Below, piece after piece: positions 54,801 through 64,000 of a DNA stretch of 64,000 bases. The DNA lies in NCBI GenBank assembly GCA_934045905.1, contig OW203765.1, positions 27,747,997-27,811,996 of the forward strand. Reading direction: 5' to 3'. How positions within the stretch are numbered: the first letter of the stretch is position 1; each line of letters opens with the position of its first letter. The notes under the pieces are model-generated. The model saw only the letters and a list, made by a program, of their open reading frames with translations, had not been told where the DNA came from and did no database searches. Position numbers and translations under genes: made by a program. The stretch comes from Leuctra nigra (Eukaryota; Arthropoda; Insecta; Plecoptera; Leuctridae).

Positions 54801-55022
54801 AAACAGATTACAATTAATTTAATAGCATCATAGCTAGGCATATCAACAACATTTGAAGTTATGAAGTTTTCATAGTGAAGGAAGTTAGGTTATGTTGGTA
54901 CGATAATTATTTCACATTTTACTTACATGATCATTTCCATCATAGAGCTTGGCACCCTTTTCTCTTAAAACGTAGGTTTCGTCCGGATTCATGCGAGAAT
55001 CAACGTATTCAAAGCGATCCAT
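48870..55022 (-). CDS. Vps36: VPS36, ESCRT-II subunit, seven exons
   Basis: Exons (minus): 54927-55022, 54605-54797, 54370-54524, 53263-53448, 52663-52827, 51469-51684 and 48870-49040; 393 residues (human 386). Phases are consistent throughout. Exons 1-3 form the GLUE domain: [42 protein letters not shown] and [10 protein letters not shown]. Exons 4-7 form the EAP45/winged-helix region: [86 protein letters not shown] and [14 protein letters not shown]. With VPS22 and VPS25 it sorts ubiquitinated cargo at endosomes; GLUE binds ubiquitin and phosphoinositides. The exon 6 donor reads AAGCG|GTCGGT, a poor match, but it is the only cut that keeps frame and family alignment. The 2.4-kb last intron is filled with repeats. 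Confidence 0.95.
49041..51468 (-). other. VPS36 last intron: contents
   Basis: Contains a purine-rich block at ~49370-49690 that looks like a degraded repeat ('gaagtggaagaagagattg'). A diverged relative of the 16662 MITE is at ~50390-50600. Two related ~170-bp blocks at 50985-51120 and 51160-51300 share 'acacaaagggataagga' and 'taggtaagtt'. A GCGCGC-bearing patch lies at 51335-51370. No exon recognised. Confidence 0.55.
51781..52143. mobile_element. Foldback element with ~135-bp arms, VPS36 intron 5
   Basis: Left TGATGAAGAGCTTCAAGAGT and right inverse AGCTCTTGAAGCTCTTGATCA. Pairing continues through 'ttgacattttaaacttattt', 'aaaattttgtattttctgca' and 'actctggtttc'. No ORF. Confidence 0.85.
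52496..52626. mobile_element. 131-bp MITE beside VPS36 exon 5
   Basis: Left AAAGCCGCATTCACATAAGCG and right inverse CGCGCATGTGAATGCGGCTTTA. It ends 36 bp from the exon 5 donor at 52663, within the intron. The 115-codon plus-strand frame over it is antisense to the exon and not a gene. Confidence 0.8.
53100..53210 (-). mobile_element. Degraded Helitron-like fragment
   Basis: 'gcaaaatttaagctcgatcgg.gaaacggt.cgacct' and 'gagccaagagagtcaaatggaga' parallel the 5' part of the Helitron-like family. The GCTCGCTC end is lost. It reaches to ~50 bp from exon 4 of VPS36. Confidence 0.4.
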
Positions 55023-55028
55023 TGGGGC

Positions 55029-55210
55029 GCGGTGCAAACAAGCTAAAAGTTAAAATCGCGAAAAGTCAAAACCGCTACTTTTTGGGTTCAAATCCGCGAC
55101 TTTTGGGGTCAAAATAGCGAAAACTCAAAATGGCGGGCTGTCACTCTCTGTCATGCCCAAAGTAGCGAATGATCAAGCTAGCGAAAGATCGAAATAGCGA
55201 CTGTCACTGA
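55029..55210. repeat. Degenerate 'AAAATAGCGAAAA' repeats upstream of VPS36
   Basis: Repeated 'aaatcgcgaaaagtcaaaa', 'aaaatagcgaaaactcaaaa' and 'aagtagcgaa' units begin within 10 bp of the VPS36 start codon. So they occupy its 5' UTR/promoter. A similar cluster is at 63585-63700. Confidence 0.6.
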
Positions 55211-55365
55211 TCGTACATCTTGCAACATTGGTTCCAACGGTCCGTCATCTGTCATCATTCATGCAGTTCCAGTTGTCGCCACTAGATAGGGGTAGCATCG
55301 TCTTTGAAGCAGGGGAGACATTGGGGTGGTGCAAGTTGCATACATCTACGGCTACGGGTAATAGC

Positions 55366-55900
55366 CAGACATGGGCAAAATACTCTGTTTCAATATATTT
55401 GGAATACAAGATACTGATACTTTTAATTTGGGTATCTAAAATACAAGATACAAGATACATTTTAGAGATGTATTTAAAATACAAGATACAAGATAGTATC
55501 TTTAGATACTTCAAAAAAGATACATTTAAAGATACTTTTTATATTCTCATACATATCATCCAACAGTAAAAAATGTAGGGACTTACTTTCTAAATTAAAT
55601 TTTAATTTGTTCTATTTGTAAGGCAACATTCTTAACATTTTCTTGATCGATTCAATACGGCAACGTACATTATTTTATGCATCTCTGCTCTCTTTGAAAT
55701 TCTAGGCGCATAAAATGTATCTTGTATTTCAAATCTTCAAAAATTATACAAAATACTTTAGAAATGGGTATTTAAAATACAAGATACAGATACATTTGGC
55801 GTATGTATTTAAAATATACTTGATACAAGCATTGATACAAGATACAAATGTATCTAAGATACGTATCTTAAGATACAATTCTAGATACTGCCCATGTCTG
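55366..55900. mobile_element. hAT-type non-autonomous element with internal 'AAATACAAGATAC' repeats
   Basis: Ends CAGACATGGGCAAAATACT and AGATACTGCCCATGTCTG. Left target octamer is GTAATAGC (55358-55365). The right copy GTAA-TAG-C is interrupted by the element at 55907-56269. The interior has more than ten 'aaatacaagatac' units in both orientations. No transposase. Confidence 0.85.
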
Positions 55901-55906
55901 GTAATA

Positions 55907-56269
55907 GGGGCTGTGCATAAAGGACGTCACGCTAAAAATGGGATATTTTGACACCCCCCCTCCCCCCTGTCACACTGTGTCACACTTTTCAAGACCCCCC
56001 CCCCCCCCCCTAAAAGGACGTCACAAATCTGTCTCTACCCCCCCTTAAATAGAATATTTTTTACTGTAAAATGTATCAGAACTTATCATTTTTAGCGAAA
56101 TTTCCGGTCCCGACATATCAACTGAAATTTAAAATGTTTGAAAATATCTATATCAAAACGTGACGTCCTACTGCCTCCAGTACCCCCCCTCCCCCCTGTC
56201 ACACTGTGTCCCATACTGGTGCACCCCCCCTCCCCCCCTCAAGCGTGACGTCCTTTATGCACAGCCCCC
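55907..56269. mobile_element. TIR element inserted into the hAT target duplication
   Basis: Left GGGGCTGTGCATAAAGGACG, continuing TCACGC; right inverse GCGTGACGTCCTTTATGCAC, continuing AGCCCC. Flanked by TAG on both sides, a 3-bp duplication as in PIF/Harbinger-type elements (class inferred). The interior has several C-runs and repeated 'ccccctgtcacactgtgtc'. Confidence 0.8.
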
Positions 56270-56289
56270 TAGCAACAATAATATCTATC

Positions 56290-58830
56290 CCAGGTTTCAT
56301 TAATTTGAATGCAAAATATAATTGAATCTAGGCATTGCATTACCGAATTAAACATTTAATTTTACAAGTGTTTTTAATTTTTATAGATGCAAAAAAAGTA
56401 GGTCAAATCGATTTTTTTTGTTTGGAACAGAATTAATATTTATACTTAATTTGTATCTTAAATATTCTATTAAAGCCCAATAACGTCGTACTGATATGCA
56501 ACTAGAGTCTAATGGCGACGGATGAATAATTATGAATTATGATGATAAAAATAGGAAAGGATTCGATCGCGGATGTATTAGGGAACCTTCCCATAATTTA
56601 CAAATCTCTTTATATTATTATATAATATTATACATTATTTTGGTGGGAAAGTTCTATATGTGAAAAAGATGGTTCTATATTTGACCAAGATGTTATGGAA
56701 ATGACACAGATAGTGGGCCATGACACACAATCAGAGTTCATCTGCACTAATTCTATTCTAAACATTGAAGATACCAATACTTCTGGTGTATTTTCGCTGG
56801 AGGTACTGCTTTATTCTTATTTTAACAACCAACAATTAGTTCTACATGTCTTTCAATGGCACGCGGTAGCAATTGATGATACAATATTTATGACCTATTC
56901 CAGAGAAGTTCTGTGAAGCTGAAACATGGTTCAGGCATGTGGAAATAAGGGTTTGGCGGCGAGAGGGAGCAGGTATAGAAAACAAGATGTGAAGATAAAT
57001 TTCCTTGCGATGAGCATTTTGCCATCAGGCCAGACACTGAGGAACAAATAAAATAATCTTCTGTCCAACACAAAATAATTTCGGAAATGCTCATTAACTG
57101 ACATTATTTGCTAAATTATTGAGTGAGCGTAGCGAGCGTCACCACGGTACTCTAGCACTTTCTCTGTGTTTTTGTTTGTTTGTAATTGTTTTTTTTTTGT
57201 TTTTTTTCCTACACTGCCCAGGTCAAACCGCACAACCCAACCTATCTGATATTTTGCACACATACTAACATAATCTATGCGGTCTCTGGGATCGTTTTTG
57301 AACGGAATCCTGTGATTGGTTCAAATTTTATAAAAATTATCTTTCGATCAAGACCAAAATTATCTAAAATTTTACGCATTGTATAAGCCCAATCAGTCAA
57401 GTATTAATTGTCATTTTACGAGATAAACTTATGGGTTGTCAAAAGAGATTTCTCGAAAAAGTATGTAGGTAAGTGGACACAATGGATCTGATATCATCCA
57501 GAGTATTTATATGGAGATTGGAAAGTTGCAGAGAAAATCATCTTGTGCCGTGTCGTGTATCGTGACTGAGGATATAATAATGTGTACTATATTATATATA
57601 TGATATCCCCATTGCTGAGACACCTATCAAACACTGACCAAAAATAATGGAAAAGTGTAGTGTATAATTTGCCATTATCTATTGCTAATTAGCAATCCCA
57701 ACATCGCCTTTCTTTGATGTAAATAATGAAAACACCCAAACAAGGAAATTCTTTCGCGGAAATAGAATCAAAATCCCCGAAAGAGATTTTCCTTTTACCG
57801 TCCGAAACTATATGGATCATTTGATTCAAATAATGAAAGTTAATTATCAATGAAAATTATTTATGTAATATGCCTAATCAGTTGAAGTATTCAAAATCAA
57901 AATATGGAATGTATGTTCGCAGTGATAGAGTATAGAGACTTGATTTTGAAATACACCTTGTTTATAATAAAAATTACAAAATTCGATTGCTGTTATTTGA
58001 AATAACCGTAAATACATTTGCATCTAATTTTGTTCCCATAGTATAGTCTCATGACACCGATGGGGGAACTTATCGAAAAGCACCTCACACCATTACATCA
58101 TTTCATTTCACCTCACATCATTTCGAAAATGATTATTGTTTGATACCATTAATATATTAGTAATTTCTTTTTCGAGGGCATATCTTATAGTTCATAAGAT
58201 TAAAAACAACGAGCATAGAGGTAAGAAGGAGAAATAAAACGTTTCCGTTTCTTTTATAGTAGATTTTCATTTTGTTTTTGGGCACCTTTGTGGCTTTACA
58301 TTTTCATGCACATTTTTTCTGCTATTCTTTGATTTTCCCTGATTTTCCTAACATTTGATTTTGCGTACTGTATTTCGCTAAAAAAAAAAGGGTTACTAAA
58401 ATATAAACAATACGTTGGAGCAAGGTGTTGACGTTGACGTTGGAGAGCATTACCATTCTGTGCTGCGGTCTTGTCATAAAATAAGGAAGCATCGCCTCGT
58501 ATTCAATCAAATTGCCAATCGTCATTTTCAATTTTGTAATTACATAGCGATAATTGTCAATAGGTCCAATGGTCATTTTCTCTTCATCATCATTCTCTCA
58601 TTCTCTTAAAAAAAGATTATGAACTTAAATTTATTTTATACTTGGAGAACGCTATTGCATGCGAATTAATATTCGTGTAATGTTGCTGCTTTATGATATA
58701 CCTAGGAAAGAGAGGAAGACATCGGATCAAATGCGTCAAAGGAGCAACGTGATAATTTTGTATTGTAATAAACTTGAAATAACACAATTTTTCAAAACAA
58801 GCATAAAATGTTCGTGACATGTCCATTGCT
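56290..58830. other. Gene-free stretch with one Helitron-like remnant
   Basis: At 57117-57400 'attgagtgagcgtagcgagc' followed by a T-run and 'atctgatattttgcacacat' is a diverged Helitron-like 5' part. The rest is AT-rich single-copy-looking sequence. Frames at 56695, 56888, 57186, 58322 and 58415 show no domain, codon bias or splice context. Confidence 0.55.
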
Positions 58831-58833
58831 CTT

Positions 58834-59119
58834 AAGCTGGGTTCCCATACTTCGCATCGAATTCGCTTCCGGTTCGCATCGCTTTCGCAAAATGGCTACC
58901 TTTTAACAAAGGAAATCGTCCATGTTTACATTCGCATGTTCACTTGTTTCGGTTTCGTTTCGGTTTCGTCAAATTTAAAATTGGCTCAACTTGAACGAAA
59001 CCGAAACACGGGGACATGCGAATGTAAACATGGACGATTTCCTTTGTTAAAAGGTAGCCATTTTGCGAAAGCGAAGCGAACCGGAAGCGAATTCGATGCG
59101 AAGTATGGGAACCCAGCTT
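58834..59119. mobile_element. Near-perfect foldback element, 286 bp
   Basis: Left AAGCTGGGTTCCCATACTTC, right inverse GAAGTATGGGAACCCAGCTT. Pairing continues through 'gaattcgcttccggttcgc', 'aaaatggctaccttttaac' and 'aaatcgtccatgtttacatt' to near the centre. The 101-codon frame over it is an arm-by-arm mirror and not a gene. Confidence 0.88.
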
Positions 59120-59849
59120 CTTAAAAGATTTGTCTGAAAAATTGGAAATTTTAATTTTATTTGATTGATAAAATTTAAACTTAAAACTTCACGTACCTTA
59201 TTTCATTTTCAAAGTAACTAGTGTTAGTGTTACTCTGTTACTAATGAAATTCAGTAACTGCGACTATAACATAGTATGTAATACATTTTACAAGTAACTT
59301 ACTTTACCCGACACTATTCCTTACTACAACGGTGATTCAATCTAACATTATTTTAAGTGGAATGAATTTATTAATTAACCCTCGGTCGTTGGAGAATATT
59401 AAGGATTACAAAATATTCCATAAGTGAGTGTACCTTTTATAGAATGTTTGCGTGATCAGTCTGATTCTATATTCTTGTTTATTTTTGAAAACTCATTGCC
59501 GGTTACAACAATACCGCGAAAAGTATAACCAGTGAACTAATTGACGTAAAATTTTACAAGCGTGTTGTTTTCATGGATGTCCAGAAGGTTGTTATTTAGA
59601 TCATTTTATTAAATAATTTTTCACTTAATCTTGATTTGTTTATTATTATTTTTTGTCTTACCTCAATCTGTCTGTTTGTCTGTCTGTTCTTTCGCGTGAT
59701 ACAATATATCATGCAAGGAAACGGATCAGACCCATTATTTCACAAAAGATTCATTACTCTCATGATCGTTTACATATTGATTTTGAGACCTAGGTCCTTT
59801 GGTTTCGCCGGAAAATTGATTTATATTGTTTAGCAGGTAAAGTTGTATG

Positions 59850-60295
59850 CAATAGGGAAGTCTCCTCTAAATGAAATTTCCAAATAATTGTATTATTATG
59901 GTAGGGGAGACGCTGCTGAATACAGTACAGATATGTTACAAAATTACAAAATTAATAATTATTAATTTTGTTGTGGGTTCAATAGTTCTCTCGGAATTGA
60001 TCTACAAAGTTTGATATTTTTCCTCTAACTTAAAAACAGGAAAATTGATATTGACGTCATAACCTATATGTTGCCATGGCACAAAGCATATCACCATGGT
60101 AACACATTGTTGTGGACTTAGAAATGACATCACAACCCTGATTCTCATTACATGCCGTTTTTACCGCCAAAATGTCCCATGACATTTGAAATTGATTTTT
60201 ATGAATGAAAATGTTCAATTTCTCAAGTGATAAGAGTGTTTGTGATTATTATTTGTGTTGTTATTTACGAAAATTTAGAGGAGACTTCCCTATTG
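59850..60295. mobile_element. MITE, 'AATAGGGAAGTCTCC' family, copy 2
   Basis: CAATAGGGAAGTCTCCTCTAAA against TTTAGAGGAGACTTCCCTATTG, a perfect ~22-bp terminal inverted repeat. Shares its interior with 10001-10364. Both copies carry 'caccatggtaacacattgtt'. Confidence 0.85.
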
Positions 60296-60717
60296 CGTGC
60301 ATGTAACCTTTGCATACATGTAAAATAACGTAGCAACGAAATCTTCATTTTTTTTTAAATTATAGAATGTAGGTAAATGCAAATTACCTCAAGAGTGTGT
60401 ATAACCAATACACTATGGAAATACCTACAAATAATGCAAAGTTGCATTGAAAAGCAGAAATAACTGTTCGTGTTTTTATTGGCTGATAAGTTTTCGTACT
60501 ATACTTTTGTTGCACGTCAGTTTTTCTTATAACACGTTATTCTGAGGGTTTCCTTTTCTAAATACCAAAGAAAATGTTTAAATATGTACGAAGTAAGTAA
60601 CGACCGTAAGTTTTTTTTTTATTTAATCAATTTCAATGTATTCTTACAAAACAAGCAATTGAGACGAGACGAGGATTCTTATGGCAGCACAGTAAAATTT
60701 TATAAAATCAGACTTTA

Positions 60718-61328
60718 TTGAGCGAGCGAAGCGAGCGTCTCCTTTTGGCTCATTTGGCACGGACCTCTGTTTTTTTTTTGTTTTTTTTTCCGTTTACTGA
60801 CGCTATACAGGTCAGAGTTTTTCTTCGATCGAGCTGAAATTTTCACACATGTGGAGACAACCTTTTCTGTTTGCTGACCCCTAATTTTTTTGAAAAAAAT
60901 TGATTGGTTAAAATTTAAATAAACATCTCCTGATGGTAGGTTGAAAAATGAAACTGGTCTTCGATAAATCTGATCAAACTCATATTTTGCATGATCATTA
61001 AGACCAATATTGTCTCTTATTTTACAAAATTTCATCCCAATCAGTTAAGAACGTATGAAGTTATTGACATTTTTAATATCTGTCAGTAATGAAGTATCGA
61101 AATGAATGTTTTCCAGTGCCAATTGAAAATTGATTCTGATTTGCTTTATGAACCAGGTGCTTAGATGCTATTTTAAAGTTTCGATGAAAAGCATACACTT
61201 TTAAGTTGATCATAATCAATTCAATATGGATGTATATGTTTTTGTGCGTTGTGTACGCATTTCCGGTTCGAGAATTTGCACGTACACGTGCTCGCTCATC
61301 AACGCGTTACACTGAGCGTTTTCCTAGT
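60718..61328 (+). mobile_element. Helitron-like non-autonomous element, copy 5 (well preserved)
   Basis: Starts TTGAGCGAGCGAAGCGAGCG and ends GCTCGCTCATCAACGCGTTA then GAGCGTTTTCCTAG followed by T. More than 90% identical by eye to the reverse complement of copy 1, which has a ~150-bp internal duplication not present here. Confidence 0.65.
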
Positions 61329-61384
61329 ACTTTTTATTATATTGCACACGTGGGTTATTCCCGTTGACAATAAAGTATTGATAA

Positions 61385-61640
61385 TTGAGCGAGCGAAGCG
61401 AGCGTCTCCTTTTGGCTCATTTGGCACGGGCCTCTGTTTTTTTTTTTTTTTTTTTTTTTTGTTTTTGTTTTTCTGTTACTGACGATATACAGGTCAGAGT
61501 TTTTCTTCGATCGAGCTGAAATTTTGCACACGTGTTCGGACATTCTCTGGGCGTTGCTGACCCGAATTTTTTTGAAATCCATTTATTGGTTAAAGTTTAA
61601 ATAAATATCTCCTGATAGGCTGAAAAATTAAAACGGTCTT
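61385..61640 (+). mobile_element. Helitron-like element, copy 6, 3'-truncated
   Basis: Begins TTGAGCGAGCGAAGCGAGCG only 57 bp after the end of copy 5 and runs to about the 'tctcctgataggctgaaaaa' block. The CTAG end is missing. Same orientation as copy 5. Confidence 0.6.
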
Positions 61641-61815
61641 CGATAATTATAATAGTATAATAGTTGCATATTTTAAGGAGACTGAAGTAAATTTACGTGT
61701 CGATCATTTGCATAGCTATACTTATTGTTTTGAACCATATTATTTATTAATCATGTCAGTTTCAACTTTATATCCGTATAAATTAATACATCGCTTATAA
61801 ACTAAAAAGAATTCA

Positions 61816-62013
61816 TCATACCATAAGAATCGTCTTCAGCTGGACTAAATTTGGAAGCCGTAATAACCGTATTAGCCTGCAAGATAGTCGGCACCATGGA
61901 GTATAAAATAACAACATGTGTCCGACAAACAAAAAAACATTGGCCACAGCTGAAATGATATTTTGGAAAACGTAGACAAAGGTTTTGGCATTGACATTCT
62001 TTCCAACACGCAT
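61816..62013 (-). CDS. Possible exon with hydrophobic segment, unrecognised
   Basis: A 65-codon ATG frame containing FQNIISAVANVFLFVGHMLLFYTPW, which could be a membrane segment. I do not recognise a family and see no convincing splice partner. It may be chance in AT-rich DNA. Confidence 0.15.
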   Translation of the reverse strand: MRVGKNVNAKTFVYVFQNIISAVANVFLFVGHMLLFYTPWCRLSCRLIRLLRLPNLVQLKTILMV

Positions 62014-62449
62014 TTCTCTTCTGAGGCAGCCGAGTTCATCACGCTCTCCCCATTGTCAAGAGAGAGGGGTTAACATCCATTCATGAGATCCCATCAGTCG
62101 TTAATGATCTGTGAGATTTGTTAGGAAAATGCAATTTTGATCATATTAACGTAATAAATGTAGGTTTACCAAATTGAAAATATGAAAGGAATAATTTTTT
62201 AATTTTTTTATTTCCGTGCATATTTGGCCGACATATTGTACTTGCACAAATATAAATAAAGGGCATAAATTGCACAAATATTTTGTGCGGAGATATGAAA
62301 TATTAGAAAATATGAAATATTCTAACGATTATGAAAAAACTATTAACTAAAGAAGATCGTTTAAAAAATATGATAATTATTAATGTTTTCCAAATTTTAG
62401 TACAAATTTTAGCACCGATATAACAACGACGCTTTAAATAAATGGAATT

Positions 62450-63392
62450 TTATTATGGTCCACCTAAGCAACTTTATGAACGAAAGTTTACCAATTTTTG
62501 GGCAGCCATTTTGATTTTAAATATTTTTGTCACATAATTATCAAATTTGTAAACGACCTTCTTTAGCTAATAGTTTATTTCACAATCGTTAGATTTAAGT
62601 AAATTTGTAATATGTCATAATGCACCACGTGATGCAGAATTTCTGAAAATTTTGTGCCAATAGCTCAAATGGCTGTCGTTTTAGAGCCGTTTTAAAATTT
62701 ATTTGCGGGTATTTGCAAAAAGGAAATTACCTTCCAAATATCAAACGCAATGGCTAAAATTATATTTTCTCGATACTGAATATTTTCAACAATAATTATT
62801 CACGTAATAAATTAACCGGAAATTCAAACATTATTAAAATTAAAATAAATACGTGATTTCCACAAAACTATCTGTAAAAACAAAATGGCTGCTCAAAATT
62901 GCATATATTTTTTTTATTCGGTAACTATATTTAACGGATCGAAAGTGTAATTCTTATTTTTATTTTCAATTAGCATGTGATTTAAATCTCAAAATGAATG
63001 TGGAATCAATTTTTTTTTCAATGTAAGTCGAAAATGTTGTGAGAAAAAATGTCAACTCTTTATATGCCATAGTGTATCAAGTGAGGAATATTTCAGTACA
63101 AAAATTAAGTCGATAACTTAAATAACGACTCGTCTAGAGCAGTTTTAATAAAACTGTTTTATTTTATTTGAATGAATATGATTGGACAATAATGAATGCG
63201 ATCAAGCTGATTATTTTTTTTAGTTGCACAAAACATTGCAAAAAAATTACAAAAATATTGAAAGTAAAAATTTCCTTCACATTTTCAAGTGAAAAATTAA
63301 ATGGTGATTTCAACAAACACATGATAAAAACAAAATGGCGGCCCAAAATTGGTAAACTTTCGTTTATGAGTTATGTGGGTAGACCTCAATAA
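62450..63392. mobile_element. ~940-bp inverted-repeat element
   Basis: 'tggtccacctaagcaactt' and 'gaacgaaagtttaccaattt' near 62457-62520 are inverted near 63330-63390 ('aaattggtaaactttcgttt', 'gggtagacctca'). 'cagccattttg/caaaatggcgg' pairs inside. A second overlapping inverted pair (62325-62375 with 62535-62592, 'actaaagaagatcgttt' against 'aaacgaccttctttagct') suggests nested insertion. No ORF of note. Confidence 0.55.
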
Positions 63393-63584
63393 TATCGTCA
63401 AAAAACATTTTTAGAAATAAATAGTTTGGGGTCAAATTATAATAAGTGTATAGAATGCCGATAAAGAAGACTACCTACCTTACCTACCCAAAGAGCTTCT
63501 GCCAATGAGATAGGCCTACTACAGCTTCGATATATCGATTAGATCGTGCAGCGTTGCCAGCCCCTACAATGACAGCAATGTCAG

Positions 63585-63715
63585 TTCAAAATAGCTACAA
63601 CTTATGCACGCGAATGCGCAAAATAGCGAAAAGTGACGTTTGTCAAAAAGTAGCGGTTTTGAAAAGTAGCGTTTATGAAAAGTAGCGCTTTGAATCGTAG
63701 CCATCCATTGCCCTA
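63585..63715. repeat. Second 'aaaatagcgaaaa' cluster
   Basis: Units 'aaaatagcgaaaagtgac', 'aaaaagtagcggttttg', 'aaaagtagcgtttatg' and 'aaaagtagcgctttg' repeat with drift. The only other cluster in the window is the VPS36 upstream region (55029-55210). Confidence 0.5.
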
Positions 63716-64000
63716 GTGTATTATTTAAAAATTTGACATTAGCACTGACTGACAGTTGCTGTCACCCATTGGAAGGGACTGACGTGAAGGTGGTAACAAA
63801 CAAAATTCAGTTTTTTGCGCCATTATTCAAAATGTAGGTTCTCCAAATTTTACTTTTATTTACTTTGAGTTTGACCCTTCTAAAACGTCAAGTGAAGTAA
63901 ATACTCAATAGCATTGGTATCTTAATCTAGATATAGCAATAATAAGAACTCATGATACCACTCACTGTACCACAGAAAGTTGTTCGTATGAATTCAGATT

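Noticed and set aside
58819..59124. 101-codon plus-strand ORF
   Set aside because: Covers a nearly perfect palindromic element; the protein halves mirror the arms.

Overview
This is an animal nuclear window, AT-rich and dense with small transposons, carrying multi-exon genes with GT-AG introns. An insect gustatory-receptor type gene, short tRNA- and 5S-derived SINEs, several hAT and foldback MITE families and GTAG/CTAC microsatellites point to an insect. A hemipteran-like genome is my guess, but the species cannot be fixed from the sequence.

Layout. (1) 1-15 kb: the first two coding exons of a minus-strand NRF-6-type (nose resistant to fluoxetine) membrane protein gene, at 14756-14984 and 2567-2760. 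The gene continues past the left edge. Its ~12 kb intron holds about 49 tandem copies (2693-7637) of a 101-bp unit made of the intron's own 3' splice site plus the first 68 nt of exon 2. (2) 15-22 kb: no gene recognised, only MITEs and a large foldback element. (3) 22.2-24.7 kb: a four-exon gustatory receptor, plus strand, with a tRNA-type SINE in its last intron. (4) 25.4-29.8 kb: an intact two-ORF non-LTR retrotransposon. ORF1 has SAP and SGNH-hydrolase-like regions; ORF2 has an endonuclease and a reverse transcriptase. Its ORF1 ATG straddles the loop of a perfect 25-bp inverted repeat. (5) 32.1-38.9 kb: a seven-exon PLD3/PLD4-type phospholipase D gene, minus strand, with two 5S-rRNA-derived SINEs and nested MITEs in its introns. 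(6) 39-42 kb: foldback elements. (7) 42.0-47.8 kb, plus strand: a ten-finger C2H2 zinc-finger gene, a single-exon HUS1, and 67 nt downstream a single-exon DUSP19-like phosphatase. (8) 48.9-55.0 kb: a seven-exon VPS36 (ESCRT-II), minus strand. (9) 55-64 kb: transposon remnants only.

The cellular genes do not form a pathway. They are a DNA-damage clamp subunit (HUS1), a MAPK-type phosphatase, an endosomal sorting subunit (VPS36), a lysosomal PLD-family enzyme, a transcription factor, a chemoreceptor and an NRF-6-like protein. Only HUS1 and DUSP19-like are close enough to suggest shared transcription. Exon boundaries were derived by eye from splice consensus, reading-frame phase and remembered family sequence; no search was run. 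The most unusual features are the exon-fragment array, the hairpin-seated start codon, and a Helitron-like repeat family with at least six copies.
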